Shown piece after piece: positions 1 to 8,624 of a DNA stretch of 64,000 bases. Position 1 is the stretch's first letter. Every line of letters begins with the position of its first letter. Source of the stretch: Desulfuromonadales bacterium (GTDB lineage: Bacteria > Desulfobacterota > Desulfuromonadia > Desulfuromonadales > BM103); NCBI GenBank assembly GCA_027065695.1, contig JAMONP010000087.1, forward strand, positions 1 to 64,000, in the 5' to 3' direction. Below the pieces are notes generated by a model. The model was not told the DNA's origin, searched no databases, and was given only the letters and a program-made list of their open reading frames with translations. Position numbers and translations under genes: made by a program.

Positions 1-20
1 GTGTTGAGCATCTTTCTCAT
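1..20 (-). CDS. cas1: Cas1 N-terminus (partial, truncated by window start)
   Basis: Reverse complement of 1-20 is ATGAGAAAGATGCTCAACAC (MRKMLN...), overlapping the cas4 stop by ATGA; resembles the MRKLLNT-type start of type I-C Cas1 and sits in the expected position after cas4. Confidence 0.6.
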
Positions 21-640
21 AGATCCTCTCCCAACATCCGGTTCATGTAGCGACTGACGGATCGAGATTTGCCACAGCTTTTCGGCAAACACAAGCTGAG
101 TAATGAACAAGCGTCACACTTTTTGTCGTACACGGCCTGAGGCGTCTTACCACCTATTATCATCTGATGGGTTTTGTCGATGATTTCCTTTGTCAAAGCT
201 CTGAGTTCGGCATCCAAGAAGATCTCTTTTCTGCGCCGTTGTTTACCATAGAACAATGCCCCGCTATCAATCTGCACATCCAGCATCTCTTCCAGGCAGA
301 GTGCCTGTGCGCAAAGCTGCACCTCGTCGCAGCGGTCTTTCTTGGGCTTGCCACGTTTGTATTCGACGGGATATATCAGACCATCAGCATGGAACTCCAC
401 GACATCGGCCTGTCCACTCAAGCCTAGTTGCCGCGAACAGATTGGCAGGGTGCGTACCACCCGGATACCCTTTTGTTGACTTGCTTGCCCACTGTCGGCT
501 CGTTCGTGCAACACCTTGCCTTCTGCCGTGTAGCGGTTTTCGGCCCATTGCTGCTCCAAGTGGACTAACGCACACCGCCTCGGGCAGTAAACAAAATGAG
601 TAAGTGCCGAAATTGGTATAAAATCAGATTCAGGAAACAT
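17..640 (-). CDS. cas4: CRISPR-associated exonuclease Cas4 (type I-C style)
   Basis: PISALTHFVYCPRRCALVHLEQ N-terminus, VEYKRGKPK nuclease motif, C-terminal Cys cluster CDACSLLSLCLPKSC. Confidence 0.95.
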   Translation of the reverse strand: MFPESDFIPISALTHFVYCPRRCALVHLEQQWAENRYTAEGKVLHERADSGQASQQKGIRVVRTLPICSRQLGLSGQADVVEFHADGLIYPVEYKRGKPKKDRCDEVQLCAQALCLEEMLDVQIDSGALFYGKQRRRKEIFLDAELRALTKEIIDKTHQMIIGGKTPQAVYDKKCDACSLLSLCLPKSCGKSRSVSRYMNRMLGEDL

Positions 641-664
641 AAAAACCTTTTGTATTCAACAGGT

Positions 665-2869
665 CTAAATAATTGTGCCTTTGAACTGCTCATTTTCCAA
701 AACAGGTAAAACACCAGCCATGTATCCTAAAAAATCATTGTAGGGATAAATCCATTCATAAATCCCATTTCTAATCTCCTGAATCCCAAGTTTTTCAAGT
801 TGATACCCCCAGATCTGTACCGATTTTTTTTGCAGTTCACGCCAATCTACATCTTCAAAGTTTTCAAGTTTTTTTATGATGTCTTCATCGATAACTGTCA
901 CTCTGGTATCCGAGTTAATAACACAAAAATCTTTTTCAACTAGCGGGAAACGATTATTGATTTCCTGCTTTTGTAAATCTTCACAAACATTACCAGTTAA
1001 CCTAATTTCTCGTTTTAATGCTGCGGTACATAATTCCGGTGTAATTTGGCAGCCCTTTTGACAATAATTGAGAAGGATGCTTGCCGCCTCTTTCAGCCCA
1101 GGGTGCTGTTTTAACAACCCAGTACTTGCAAGCCTGATAGACCAAACTTCAGCGTCTTCATTTCCACCATGCCTGTTAACCCTTCCCGCAAGTTGGAGCA
1201 ATGAAACCAAGGAACCAATTTCCCGAATGCCTGTCCGGAATGAAAGATCCACTCCAGCTTCAACGCATGATGTTGCAACAAGTGTCCAGCAAGTATCTGA
1301 ATGATCAGCTAATCTTTTTTTGATTCGATTCAGCGCAGCATCCCGATCCTGGGGTGTCAGTGCCGTAGACAGGTGTTCAATATTCTTTCTTCCAGATTTA
1401 TCTGCACATGCCTGAGCAACAACAGCAGCACTTTGAACTGTATTAAGGATGACAATGCGAGGCCCAGGTACCGTGTATAGCCATGCAATAAGTTCATCAA
1501 TATCTAAAAGATTCTCTTTGTAGCGATACGTAATGCGAGCAGTTTCAAAGGCCATCAATTTTTTTCGGAAATTATCATTTATAACCTCAGGAACATCAGG
1601 GCAATCTTTATCAATTTCAGGTATTTTCCAGAAACGATTTAATGATCCTGAGGCAAGGACCCAATAACACTGCCATTCGTCAGCAAAAACTTTCATCCAA
1701 TGCCACGCCAACGGGAGCAGTTTCGCTGGCAGGGCAGCGTGAGACTCATCAACAAAAATGGCACTTCCTGGGAGATTGTGTAATCTGCGAAGAGTGGACG
1801 GAGTATTAGATGCGAGGGTTTCAAAAAAAGCTACCGCAGTTGTTACGACTATTGGAGCTTTCCATAATGCGGTCAGATGCCGACTACTGATATCTTGAAA
1901 ATCGGCTCGATGATGGAGCTCTGCAACAACTTCTTCTGCATTTTCTCCTGGTAGAATAAGGGCTTTACGATAGGTCTCCACCGATTGCGAAATTATATTG
2001 GTGAAGGGCAAAACCACAATGATCCGTCGCAACCCCCGGTTCTTGGCTTGCGAGAGTAAGTGTGCCATTACGGCGGTTGTCTTTCCTGTTCCCACAGGGC
2101 TATCACAAGAGGATATTCCTGCGTGAATATTTGAGGTCTTGCAAATCTCATACATCTGAGATCGCAGACATGATCTTTCATCTTCATCATTTCTAAGCTT
2201 GCTGACATAATCATCGAGAGCTAATAATCGTTCTGCAGGGTTCAATTTTACGGCTTTTTTGTCCTTCGGATAATTTCCGTAATTTATCGCCGTATCGGTA
2301 TGGTCTCCATCCACAAGACAGGAAAGTGCGAGTCTGAAAAATACCGCACTGTTCCCTTTTAACCCCTCAACTAAACCTTTACCTGGTGGCAACCCCTTAA
2401 CCGTTTCAATATGTTTGGTCAATAATTCTGGAAGCGTTGCATCAACATGATCCAGAACAGATTCATCCTGATTCAAAACAGACTCATCCCTGAACTGGTG
2501 CTTTTCTGCACGGGTACTCTCCACTATAAAATCTGACAAACCGATATGATGTGCCCGAACCAAAGCCGCACTCAATGGCATCGTCTTTTTAAGGAGATGT
2601 GCTGTGCCAGCGTCGGTGTGCTGAACAGGGAGAGTTTTCGCTTTTTGCTCGCCAGAAAGAACGCGTTGGTTCTCTTTATCCAGCTTGCCTAGATCATGAT
2701 ATTCCGCAGCAGAATGAACGACCCACCTAAAAAATAATCTATCCAATTTCGAGAAAGATGCTGCCTCAATTGAGGCAGCATCTGCACCTTGCACAACACC
2801 ATGAACATGACCAGCGTAGCTTTGAGCTGGTACATCCTTTTTCTTGTCAGCACTGTGCGCAAATAACAT
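665..2869 (-). CDS. cas3: CRISPR-associated helicase/nuclease Cas3 with N-terminal HD domain
   Basis: HD motif HSAAEYHDLGKLDKENQ, Walker A SPVGTGKTT, DExH box IFVDESHA, motif VI QLAGRVNRHG. Confidence 0.93.
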   Translation of the reverse strand: MLFAHSADKKKDVPAQSYAGHVHGVVQGADAASIEAASFSKLDRLFFRWVVHSAAEYHDLGKLDKENQRVLSGEQKAKTLPVQHTDAGTAHLLKKTMPLSAALVRAHHIGLSDFIVESTRAEKHQFRDESVLNQDESVLDHVDATLPELLTKHIETVKGLPPGKGLVEGLKGNSAVFFRLALSCLVDGDHTDTAINYGNYPKDKKAVKLNPAERLLALDDYVSKLRNDEDERSCLRSQMYEICKTSNIHAGISSCDSPVGTGKTTAVMAHLLSQAKNRGLRRIIVVLPFTNIISQSVETYRKALILPGENAEEVVAELHHRADFQDISSRHLTALWKAPIVVTTAVAFFETLASNTPSTLRRLHNLPGSAIFVDESHAALPAKLLPLAWHWMKVFADEWQCYWVLASGSLNRFWKIPEIDKDCPDVPEVINDNFRKKLMAFETARITYRYKENLLDIDELIAWLYTVPGPRIVILNTVQSAAVVAQACADKSGRKNIEHLSTALTPQDRDAALNRIKKRLADHSDTCWTLVATSCVEAGVDLSFRTGIREIGSLVSLLQLAGRVNRHGGNEDAEVWSIRLASTGLLKQHPGLKEAASILLNYCQKGCQITPELCTAALKREIRLTGNVCEDLQKQEINNRFPLVEKDFCVINSDTRVTVIDEDIIKKLENFEDVDWRELQKKSVQIWGYQLEKLGIQEIRNGIYEWIYPYNDFLGYMAGVLPVLENEQFKGTII

Positions 2870-3762
2870 CAGATATTATCCATAAGGTCTACACAGCTAT
2901 CCAAGCGATCAAGAAGATCCTGTGGTAAGCGTGCCGATTTATCCTCATAGTCATTCCACGATGTTGACGACGCCAACGGATCATCACCTGTTCTTTTTGG
3001 AGTCAAGGCATCGATCAGCAAATAATCGGGGCAACTGCCAAGTGCATTTTTGTGTTCCATGAACCACGCATGACGAATTCGCACATCAGGTCTGATTGCC
3101 GACCGCGTATGGTCGTATGCATATGGGATAAGTGCCTTAAGCAGGTCCACATCTTGTGTTGTACAACCAGACTTGTGCGCGCTGCTTGGGTTGATATAAA
3201 ACGGCATGCAGTATACGCCATGCTCTACAACCCGATATGCGAGGGGGGCCATCCCCTGACTCTTGCCTTCTTGTACTCCCGATTTATTAGTGTTGGTATG
3301 ACGTACTATTTGAACTGGAGCAAGTGATAACCCCATCGTAAATTGGGCAACCCCGGTTTTGATATAGCCCTTATTCCCACCGGACTCGAGAAAGGTATTT
3401 CCGAAAAGTCGTGCATCCCAATATTTTTTTACGAATGTACTGTTCAAAAATGTGTTCTGATCAAAACCACTTATATCATCAGACATCTCTGAAGAAATCT
3501 GACCACGGTCGCGCCCACGAGATTCCAAAATGCAGAAATGTTCTTTGTCGATACTGAGTTTTCCACTCAATGCGGAGAAAACTGGTCCATCATAATCTTC
3601 GACCAAGTCCCTTAGTTTCCGTTTAAACGAAACGGGAGAGATTTCTCCCAAACCATTTGGTCTCTGCCGGGGGTCGCTTTCTCTGTCGGGATCACCATTC
3701 GGATTGGAACTGACAACCTCAAGAATTAACAAACCCGTCGCGCGCTTAATTTTGTTGCTCAT
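2869..3762 (-). CDS. cas7: Cas7 (Csd2-like) backbone subunit
   Basis: LLILEVVSSNPNGDPDRESDPRQRPNG motif typical of Cas7; start placed at MSNKIKRATG (3762), downstream of the track start; stop overlaps the cas3 ATG (TGATG). Confidence 0.9.
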   Translation of the reverse strand: MSNKIKRATGLLILEVVSSNPNGDPDRESDPRQRPNGLGEISPVSFKRKLRDLVEDYDGPVFSALSGKLSIDKEHFCILESRGRDRGQISSEMSDDISGFDQNTFLNSTFVKKYWDARLFGNTFLESGGNKGYIKTGVAQFTMGLSLAPVQIVRHTNTNKSGVQEGKSQGMAPLAYRVVEHGVYCMPFYINPSSAHKSGCTTQDVDLLKALIPYAYDHTRSAIRPDVRIRHAWFMEHKNALGSCPDYLLIDALTPKRTGDDPLASSTSWNDYEDKSARLPQDLLDRLDSCVDLMDNI

Positions 3763-3787
3763 ACTCAATTCCCCTTTTTTGAATTTA

Positions 3788-4144
3788 TTATTTTTTATTA
3801 GAAGCAAGATAACCGAGCAGTAACTGTGCTCGCTCCGCATCGTTAAATCTATTCGGCAAAGACATTTCAGCAAGCTGAGCAGCCACCTCTCCATACTGTC
3901 CAATAAAATACCCAGCTAATTTGCCATTTTCCTTTCCCCTGAATGTTTGTGCCCAGCCGTAGTATGGTTTTAATCTCAAAGCCAACTGTGAAAGCGCCTG
4001 AATAGGGTTATCTAATGCTGCCGACATCAGTGCATTACCAACCAATTGAGGAGGCAACTCATCACGAACCTCCTTACAATAAAGAGCGTGAAGCTCATCA
4101 GCCAGTTTCATCATGCGCCCAACAAGAAATGGAACTTTTCCCAT
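3788..4144 (-). CDS. cas11c: Predicted internal small subunit Cas11c (118 aa) translated from inside cas8c
   Basis: ATG at 4144 in frame with cas8c (codon 578) preceded on the minus strand by ACGGAGGTTTATATG, a strong Shine-Dalgarno; type I-C systems are known to make Cas11c this way. Confidence 0.7.
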   Translation of the reverse strand: MGKVPFLVGRMMKLADELHALYCKEVRDELPPQLVGNALMSAALDNPIQALSQLALRLKPYYGWAQTFRGKENGKLAGYFIGQYGEVAAQLAEMSLPNRFNDAERAQLLLGYLASNKK

Positions 4145-5875
4145 ATAAACCTCCGTTTTTATTCCAAGTTTATAAAGCAGTAACCCTAAAATTGACGGTA
4201 ATAAAAGCTTATGCTTATCGTATCCCTTAGCTTTAATAGCAATAATTTCGTTACGGTTAATTGAGGCACCCAACGATAAAAATAGCCCCTTGCTATTTCG
4301 GATAAGGACGGTGAAAAGTTGGGAGATAAATCGTTCTGCCTGCTCATCAAGTAGCAGTTCGATTCCTTTGGTGTAAGCAACAACTGGTGTTTCACACTCG
4401 GTCGATCCATCTAGCTTCCAAACACGGTTAAAACACGATGCTATCTGGAGTGGATATGGCACTTGTGGTTCTGCAACACTCCACTCCCCTTTTTTGTCTC
4501 CCCAAACACGGAACTTTATATTCGGTAAATTTGCACAACCATCCGCCCACTCACTGGCGGCATCGGCAAGCCGCTGTGCCGTATAGTTGCGATGAAAAAC
4601 AACTTTGGTGCGTGCTTTATCCATTTTTTTCAGAGAAAAGACGCGTAACTCGATTCCCTTAAGATCCTGCGTTATATTTTCCCGAAGTTTTTCAATCACG
4701 CTATGTGCGGCATTCGTAAAGCGATATCCAGAATCAAAATTCTCTTGCGCACCTAAACACGCAGCCAGGTTGAGAGAAATTCCAGGTAACTGTGCAGGGT
4801 ATGCAAAAATAAGTTCTTTGGTATCTGCCCGTCCCCAAGTATCACCTTCATGGGAAGAATCACCCAACCATTCAAGAGCTCCCTTTGCACGCTTCCTGCT
4901 CTCACTGCCAATCGGAAAAGATTTTGAGTCAATGGTTTTATAACGTTGTTGACAAGGTGATTCACTATTCATTGCACGTAACTTCACTTCAGCAACATAA
5001 GGAAGTTTCACCCCTGGCAACTTTTCATTACTGCCATCTACAGTGGAATTGAACGCGTCAAAAACAACTTCCGAGGTGATTGTCTTTTCCTTCTTTACGA
5101 TTAATTGTTCATTAATCATTTCGATGGTACTTTGACTGGCAACAGGATATTCATCCCAATCTGGAATATCCAAAAAAACTGATAGAGTACCCCTGTCTTT
5201 ATCTGGCGTTTGCTTTATGCTTCCATCATGTAATAGAAAAGACAGTGCTAAAGTAGCATTTTCGGAACTCTCAATTAGCTCCCACAAATAGTTTTCCAGT
5301 ACTCGCCTAAATGATTTTCCATAAACACAATTCAGTAATGAACTGTCTTTGTCTAAAACTGGATAACGTAAAACCCGTTCAATCAATTTATCGACCACAT
5401 GACAGCTTTCACGATTGTGACCAGCTATGAGTCGAGAGAGCTTTTCAGGTACTTCACCGAGGCATCGACTTAATTTTTTCTTAATTTTTTCATCCCAATT
5501 ATCATTCCGTTCAGCACACCAACTTTTGAGAAGATCAACGTCAATACTTTGTTTGCCATCACGCCAAGCTTTCAACCGTTTTTTTGCAGTTTTCTGTTCT
5601 TCGATACTTTCATCAAAAGCAATTCGATATAACGGTTGAATATTGAGCCCAGGAAACGAGCTGCCATTGCTTGGCTCCCATTTTTTTAAAAAGGGGACAA
5701 TCTCATGGTTAATTGCATCAATTCCTTCTACACTGCCATCATCTGCAATAAAAATGCGATAACAGGGCTTTTTTGTTGTAGCTTTAGGCAGCTCTTTCAA
5801 CTTTGGATCCCACTCTTTTGGAGCGATACCAGCAGTGTCCAGCGCATCAGCTAATTGACATAATTCATTCAGCAT
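3788..5875 (-). CDS. cas8c: Cas8c (Csd1-like) large subunit, 695 aa
   Basis: Position between cas5 and cas7, Csd1-like N-terminus and C-terminal YMGKVPFLVGRMMKLADELHA region. Confidence 0.85.
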   Translation of the reverse strand: MLNELCQLADALDTAGIAPKEWDPKLKELPKATTKKPCYRIFIADDGSVEGIDAINHEIVPFLKKWEPSNGSSFPGLNIQPLYRIAFDESIEEQKTAKKRLKAWRDGKQSIDVDLLKSWCAERNDNWDEKIKKKLSRCLGEVPEKLSRLIAGHNRESCHVVDKLIERVLRYPVLDKDSSLLNCVYGKSFRRVLENYLWELIESSENATLALSFLLHDGSIKQTPDKDRGTLSVFLDIPDWDEYPVASQSTIEMINEQLIVKKEKTITSEVVFDAFNSTVDGSNEKLPGVKLPYVAEVKLRAMNSESPCQQRYKTIDSKSFPIGSESRKRAKGALEWLGDSSHEGDTWGRADTKELIFAYPAQLPGISLNLAACLGAQENFDSGYRFTNAAHSVIEKLRENITQDLKGIELRVFSLKKMDKARTKVVFHRNYTAQRLADAASEWADGCANLPNIKFRVWGDKKGEWSVAEPQVPYPLQIASCFNRVWKLDGSTECETPVVAYTKGIELLLDEQAERFISQLFTVLIRNSKGLFLSLGASINRNEIIAIKAKGYDKHKLLLPSILGLLLYKLGIKTEVYMGKVPFLVGRMMKLADELHALYCKEVRDELPPQLVGNALMSAALDNPIQALSQLALRLKPYYGWAQTFRGKENGKLAGYFIGQYGEVAAQLAEMSLPNRFNDAERAQLLLGYLASNKK

Positions 5876-6540
5876 AAAGTCACCTGCTTTCGTAGAAACA
5901 TCAGGGTTCCATTTTGAATAGCCACGTTCTGATCAAAGGAAAAAGCTACGTCTGATGCGTACCCTTCGGGGAAAACCTCCCGAAGCATCGATGGGATAAC
6001 GGTATTGAGATTGATCTGAACGATTGTTGAATCACGAAACTCGCCAAAATACGCAGGTGCAAATTCCTTCCAGCCTAAAAAGGGAACAGAAAAACACTGC
6101 CCTCTCTTAAGTCTCCTTTCAAACATAGCCTGATATGCATGACCGGGTGCAGTGGTTTTTTGATCCCATCTTTTAGCAGACAGCGGCATATCTTTTTGAA
6201 TGCTTTTGGGGGCAGGTGAAACTTCTGCATACAGGCGATAACAGACATCAAGCAAAACTGTCGCAAGGAACTGAAAACCACCACCCGTTTTAACAACACC
6301 TGACTTTCGAAGTGGCCCACCATAGTTTGTCTGATAGTTGTGATATTGAAGCGGAGTACATATTTCAACTTTTGTTGGATTTATCTGTACTGCGGGCCCC
6401 CATAAAATAGATTCGAAAATCCCTTTTACGGCTGAATAGGTTGGTGCCGGATAGCTGACAGGACAATCCCCCGTGTCAGGACGTGTCCACATGGCAGTAG
6501 CTCCGGAAATTTCAATTTGTACGTTATAGCTCTTACCCAT
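5869..6540 (-). CDS. cas5: Cas5 (type I-C Cas5d-like)
   Basis: GATAMWTRPDTGDCPVSYPAPTYSAVKGIFESILW N-terminus; PFLGWKEFAPAYFGEFR motif. Confidence 0.92.
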   Translation of the reverse strand: MGKSYNVQIEISGATAMWTRPDTGDCPVSYPAPTYSAVKGIFESILWGPAVQINPTKVEICTPLQYHNYQTNYGGPLRKSGVVKTGGGFQFLATVLLDVCYRLYAEVSPAPKSIQKDMPLSAKRWDQKTTAPGHAYQAMFERRLKRGQCFSVPFLGWKEFAPAYFGEFRDSTIVQINLNTVIPSMLREVFPEGYASDVAFSFDQNVAIQNGTLMFLRKQVTLC

Positions 6541-7376
6541 TAATACCCCCTTTTCTCTAGTCGTTTCTGTTTCTCAGATATATCCAGAAAATTTCCCTCT
6601 GAAACAACCTTACGCCCCGATTCTTCTTCCAGTTTTTCACGCGCATTCCCAGCAATAGTCCCTCCCTTGTTCGAGGCAGTGTGATTCTCATCAAAACCCT
6701 GTGCATCCTGACTTCTCGCAATCTCGGTTGTGGCTGCCTCACCCAGCATCGAAAAGATCAACTCCAGATCAGTCATGTGATCTCGTAGATTCTCACGCTG
6801 CAAACCTTTCATTTGTTTGTATTCGGATGGAGTCACACCGAAAGCAGCTTTCGATATTTCAGCGGTGAGGATAGCGTACTCGCGATGACCACCAACATCA
6901 CGGTTTTTCCATTCGTCGGTCAATTCGGCACGGATAGCGATGCCACGCATCCGTTTTTCGATCCAGTCATCAGAATATCCTTTGGCACGATAGAGTTCAC
7001 GGGTACGCCGGGTTGCCAGTTCTGGGTCCTCGATCTCCTGCACCCGCTCGTAACCGACCTTGGCCAGCCAACGCTTGAATGGTTCGGCTTTGGGGGAAGG
7101 AATCGACTGGATGATGCGAAAGATACCTTCGGTGTTTGCGCAATCGGTCAGATACTTTTTGCCATCGCTTGATTCTAGTTTCAGTTGTCGACAAAATGTC
7201 GACAACTCAGTTCCACTGGCATCTTTCTCCCGTTTTTTCATGCGATACCAGTAGTCACGGGGTTTGCCGCTGTCTGTCAGTGCCGCAATGACATCAACAA
7301 CGGCAAAAAACCAAACATCTTCAATGAGAATGCGTCTGATCTCCTTGTCCTGGAAAACCACCAATTTTTCATCCAT
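6540..7376 (-). CDS. BRO-N domain protein with DinD-like C-terminal region
   Basis: N-terminal BRO-N-like sequence (KEIRRILIEDVWFFAVVDVIAALTDSGKPRDYW), then ELSTFCRQLKLESSDGKKYLTDCANTEGIFRIIQSIPSPKAEPFKRWLAKVGYER; C-terminal HMTDLELIFSMLGEAATTEIA. Stop overlaps cas5 ATG as TAATG. Confidence 0.85.
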   Translation of the reverse strand: MDEKLVVFQDKEIRRILIEDVWFFAVVDVIAALTDSGKPRDYWYRMKKREKDASGTELSTFCRQLKLESSDGKKYLTDCANTEGIFRIIQSIPSPKAEPFKRWLAKVGYERVQEIEDPELATRRTRELYRAKGYSDDWIEKRMRGIAIRAELTDEWKNRDVGGHREYAILTAEISKAAFGVTPSEYKQMKGLQRENLRDHMTDLELIFSMLGEAATTEIARSQDAQGFDENHTASNKGGTIAGNAREKLEEESGRKVVSEGNFLDISEKQKRLEKRGY

Positions 7377-7455
7377 GTTTACCTCCCTCCTAACATTAGA
7401 ATACCGTCATGCTCTCTTGCATGAGCCATTTCCATTACGACCATCTCATCGATCA

Positions 7456-7854
7456 TCACCCAACCTCCAGCCCCACGCCAACTTTCAGCATTCCCCAAAC
7501 CACAGCCTGTGGGGCACTCTCCAGCACCTCACCCCGTAGCTTTGCGTCTTGTCGCAACAAGCGGCTGAGATGTCGATTATCACTGCGCGGCACATATCCA
7601 AGTTTACGCCCCTGCCATTCGATACGCACCGCATAGTAGTCGTGCTGATTGTCAGATTCCGCAACCAAATCCAGAAGCACCCCTGGTTGCAGTCGATTTA
7701 TCAACTGCGGCCCATCATAATACTGGAACCCTGCAACCATAAAGCGGTTCAAGCGGTATCGTCGCGACTTAACTCCGGCGAAAACCGGCCCACTGAGGGT
7801 GACAGGCAACAGCAATAAAGCCTTTTTAAGAAGCAAGCGTCGGTTCATGAACAT
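7456..7854 (-). CDS. HIRAN-domain protein with N-terminal signal-like segment
   Basis: FMVAGFQYYDGPQLINRLQPGVLLDLVAESDNQHDYYAVRIEWQGRKLGYVPRSDN matches HIRAN pattern; hydrophobic N-terminus ending PVFAG. Confidence 0.8.
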   Translation of the reverse strand: MFMNRRLLLKKALLLLPVTLSGPVFAGVKSRRYRLNRFMVAGFQYYDGPQLINRLQPGVLLDLVAESDNQHDYYAVRIEWQGRKLGYVPRSDNRHLSRLLRQDAKLRGEVLESAPQAVVWGMLKVGVGLEVG

Positions 7855-7960
7855 GTTTTCTCCTTTTCATAGAAGTGCGCATGTTTATTGGTAACTACTT
7901 CGCGTGTCACAATAAGTCACACAGCATTTAACAAGACCTGCCAAGTCTTGCAATTCACAC

Positions 7961-7998
7961 AAAAAAACGCATTGCGGTCACTTGGCCGTCAATGCGTT
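7961..7998 (-). terminator. Rho-independent terminator on minus strand
   Basis: Minus strand AACGCATTGACGGCCAAGTGACCGCAATGCGTTTTTTTG: stem-loop followed by T-run. Confidence 0.75.
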
Positions 7999-8190
7999 AC
8001 AGCAGATCTCATATTCCACCCCCATGGAAAATCTACAAATGAATATTAATCAAAATTACTGGTTTTATTGCTGTATGTTCGAACACTCCTGGATCAATTA
8101 AATAGTTGCTACGACAGCATAGGCTTGTTGGTTCCAACAGGCAAGGTATATGGCAAACTCTTGTTGAATAAATACCTGCAGGTTACGAAC

Positions 8191-8243
8191 TTTAAATCCC
8201 CCTCAATCCCCCTTTGCTAAAGGGGGGGGAGGGGGGATTTAAA
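8191..8243. repeat. Palindromic intergenic element
   Basis: tttaaatccccctcaatccccctttgctaaagggggggaggggggatttaaa: near-perfect inverted repeat. Confidence 0.85.
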
Positions 8244-8351
8244 ACGACCCTTCAAACAACCACCGCTTCGCTTCGTCGACATCGAGAAACAACATGCCAT
8301 TGGGCATGCCACGATTCAGGAGAACTGTTTCTGGGAATTTAATCTTGCCGG

Positions 8352-8561
8352 TCAGGCTTTTTTCAAAAAACAGGTTTTCAATACAAGAGTACTTTTGCCA
8401 TCACGACATTCGATCTCTCCAGCTTTAGAAGTGAGGCGTATCTTCTTAAAAACTTTACCTCTTTTGAGAGTCGATGAAGAACCTTTCACTCTCAGGTCTT
8501 TGATAACCTGAACCGAACACCCGTCATTAAGCGTGGTACCGTTACTATCTTTTGTATCCAT
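8352..8561 (-). CDS. PhnA/YjdM C-terminal domain protein (short form, no zinc ribbon)
   Basis: KDSNGTTLNDGCSVQVIKDLRVKGSSSTLKRGKVFKKIRL resembles the PhnA C-terminal domain. Confidence 0.85.
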   Translation of the reverse strand: MDTKDSNGTTLNDGCSVQVIKDLRVKGSSSTLKRGKVFKKIRLTSKAGEIECRDGKSTLVLKTCFLKKA

Positions 8562-8624
8562 GTGGAGGCTCCTATTACAACACTGATAATAATTGTAAAT
8601 GCCTGAATTGAAGTGTCAAACAAA

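Noticed and set aside
1-8000. Possible CRISPR array next to the cas genes
   Set aside because: No regularly spaced direct repeats were seen in the window; the array is probably left of coordinate 1.
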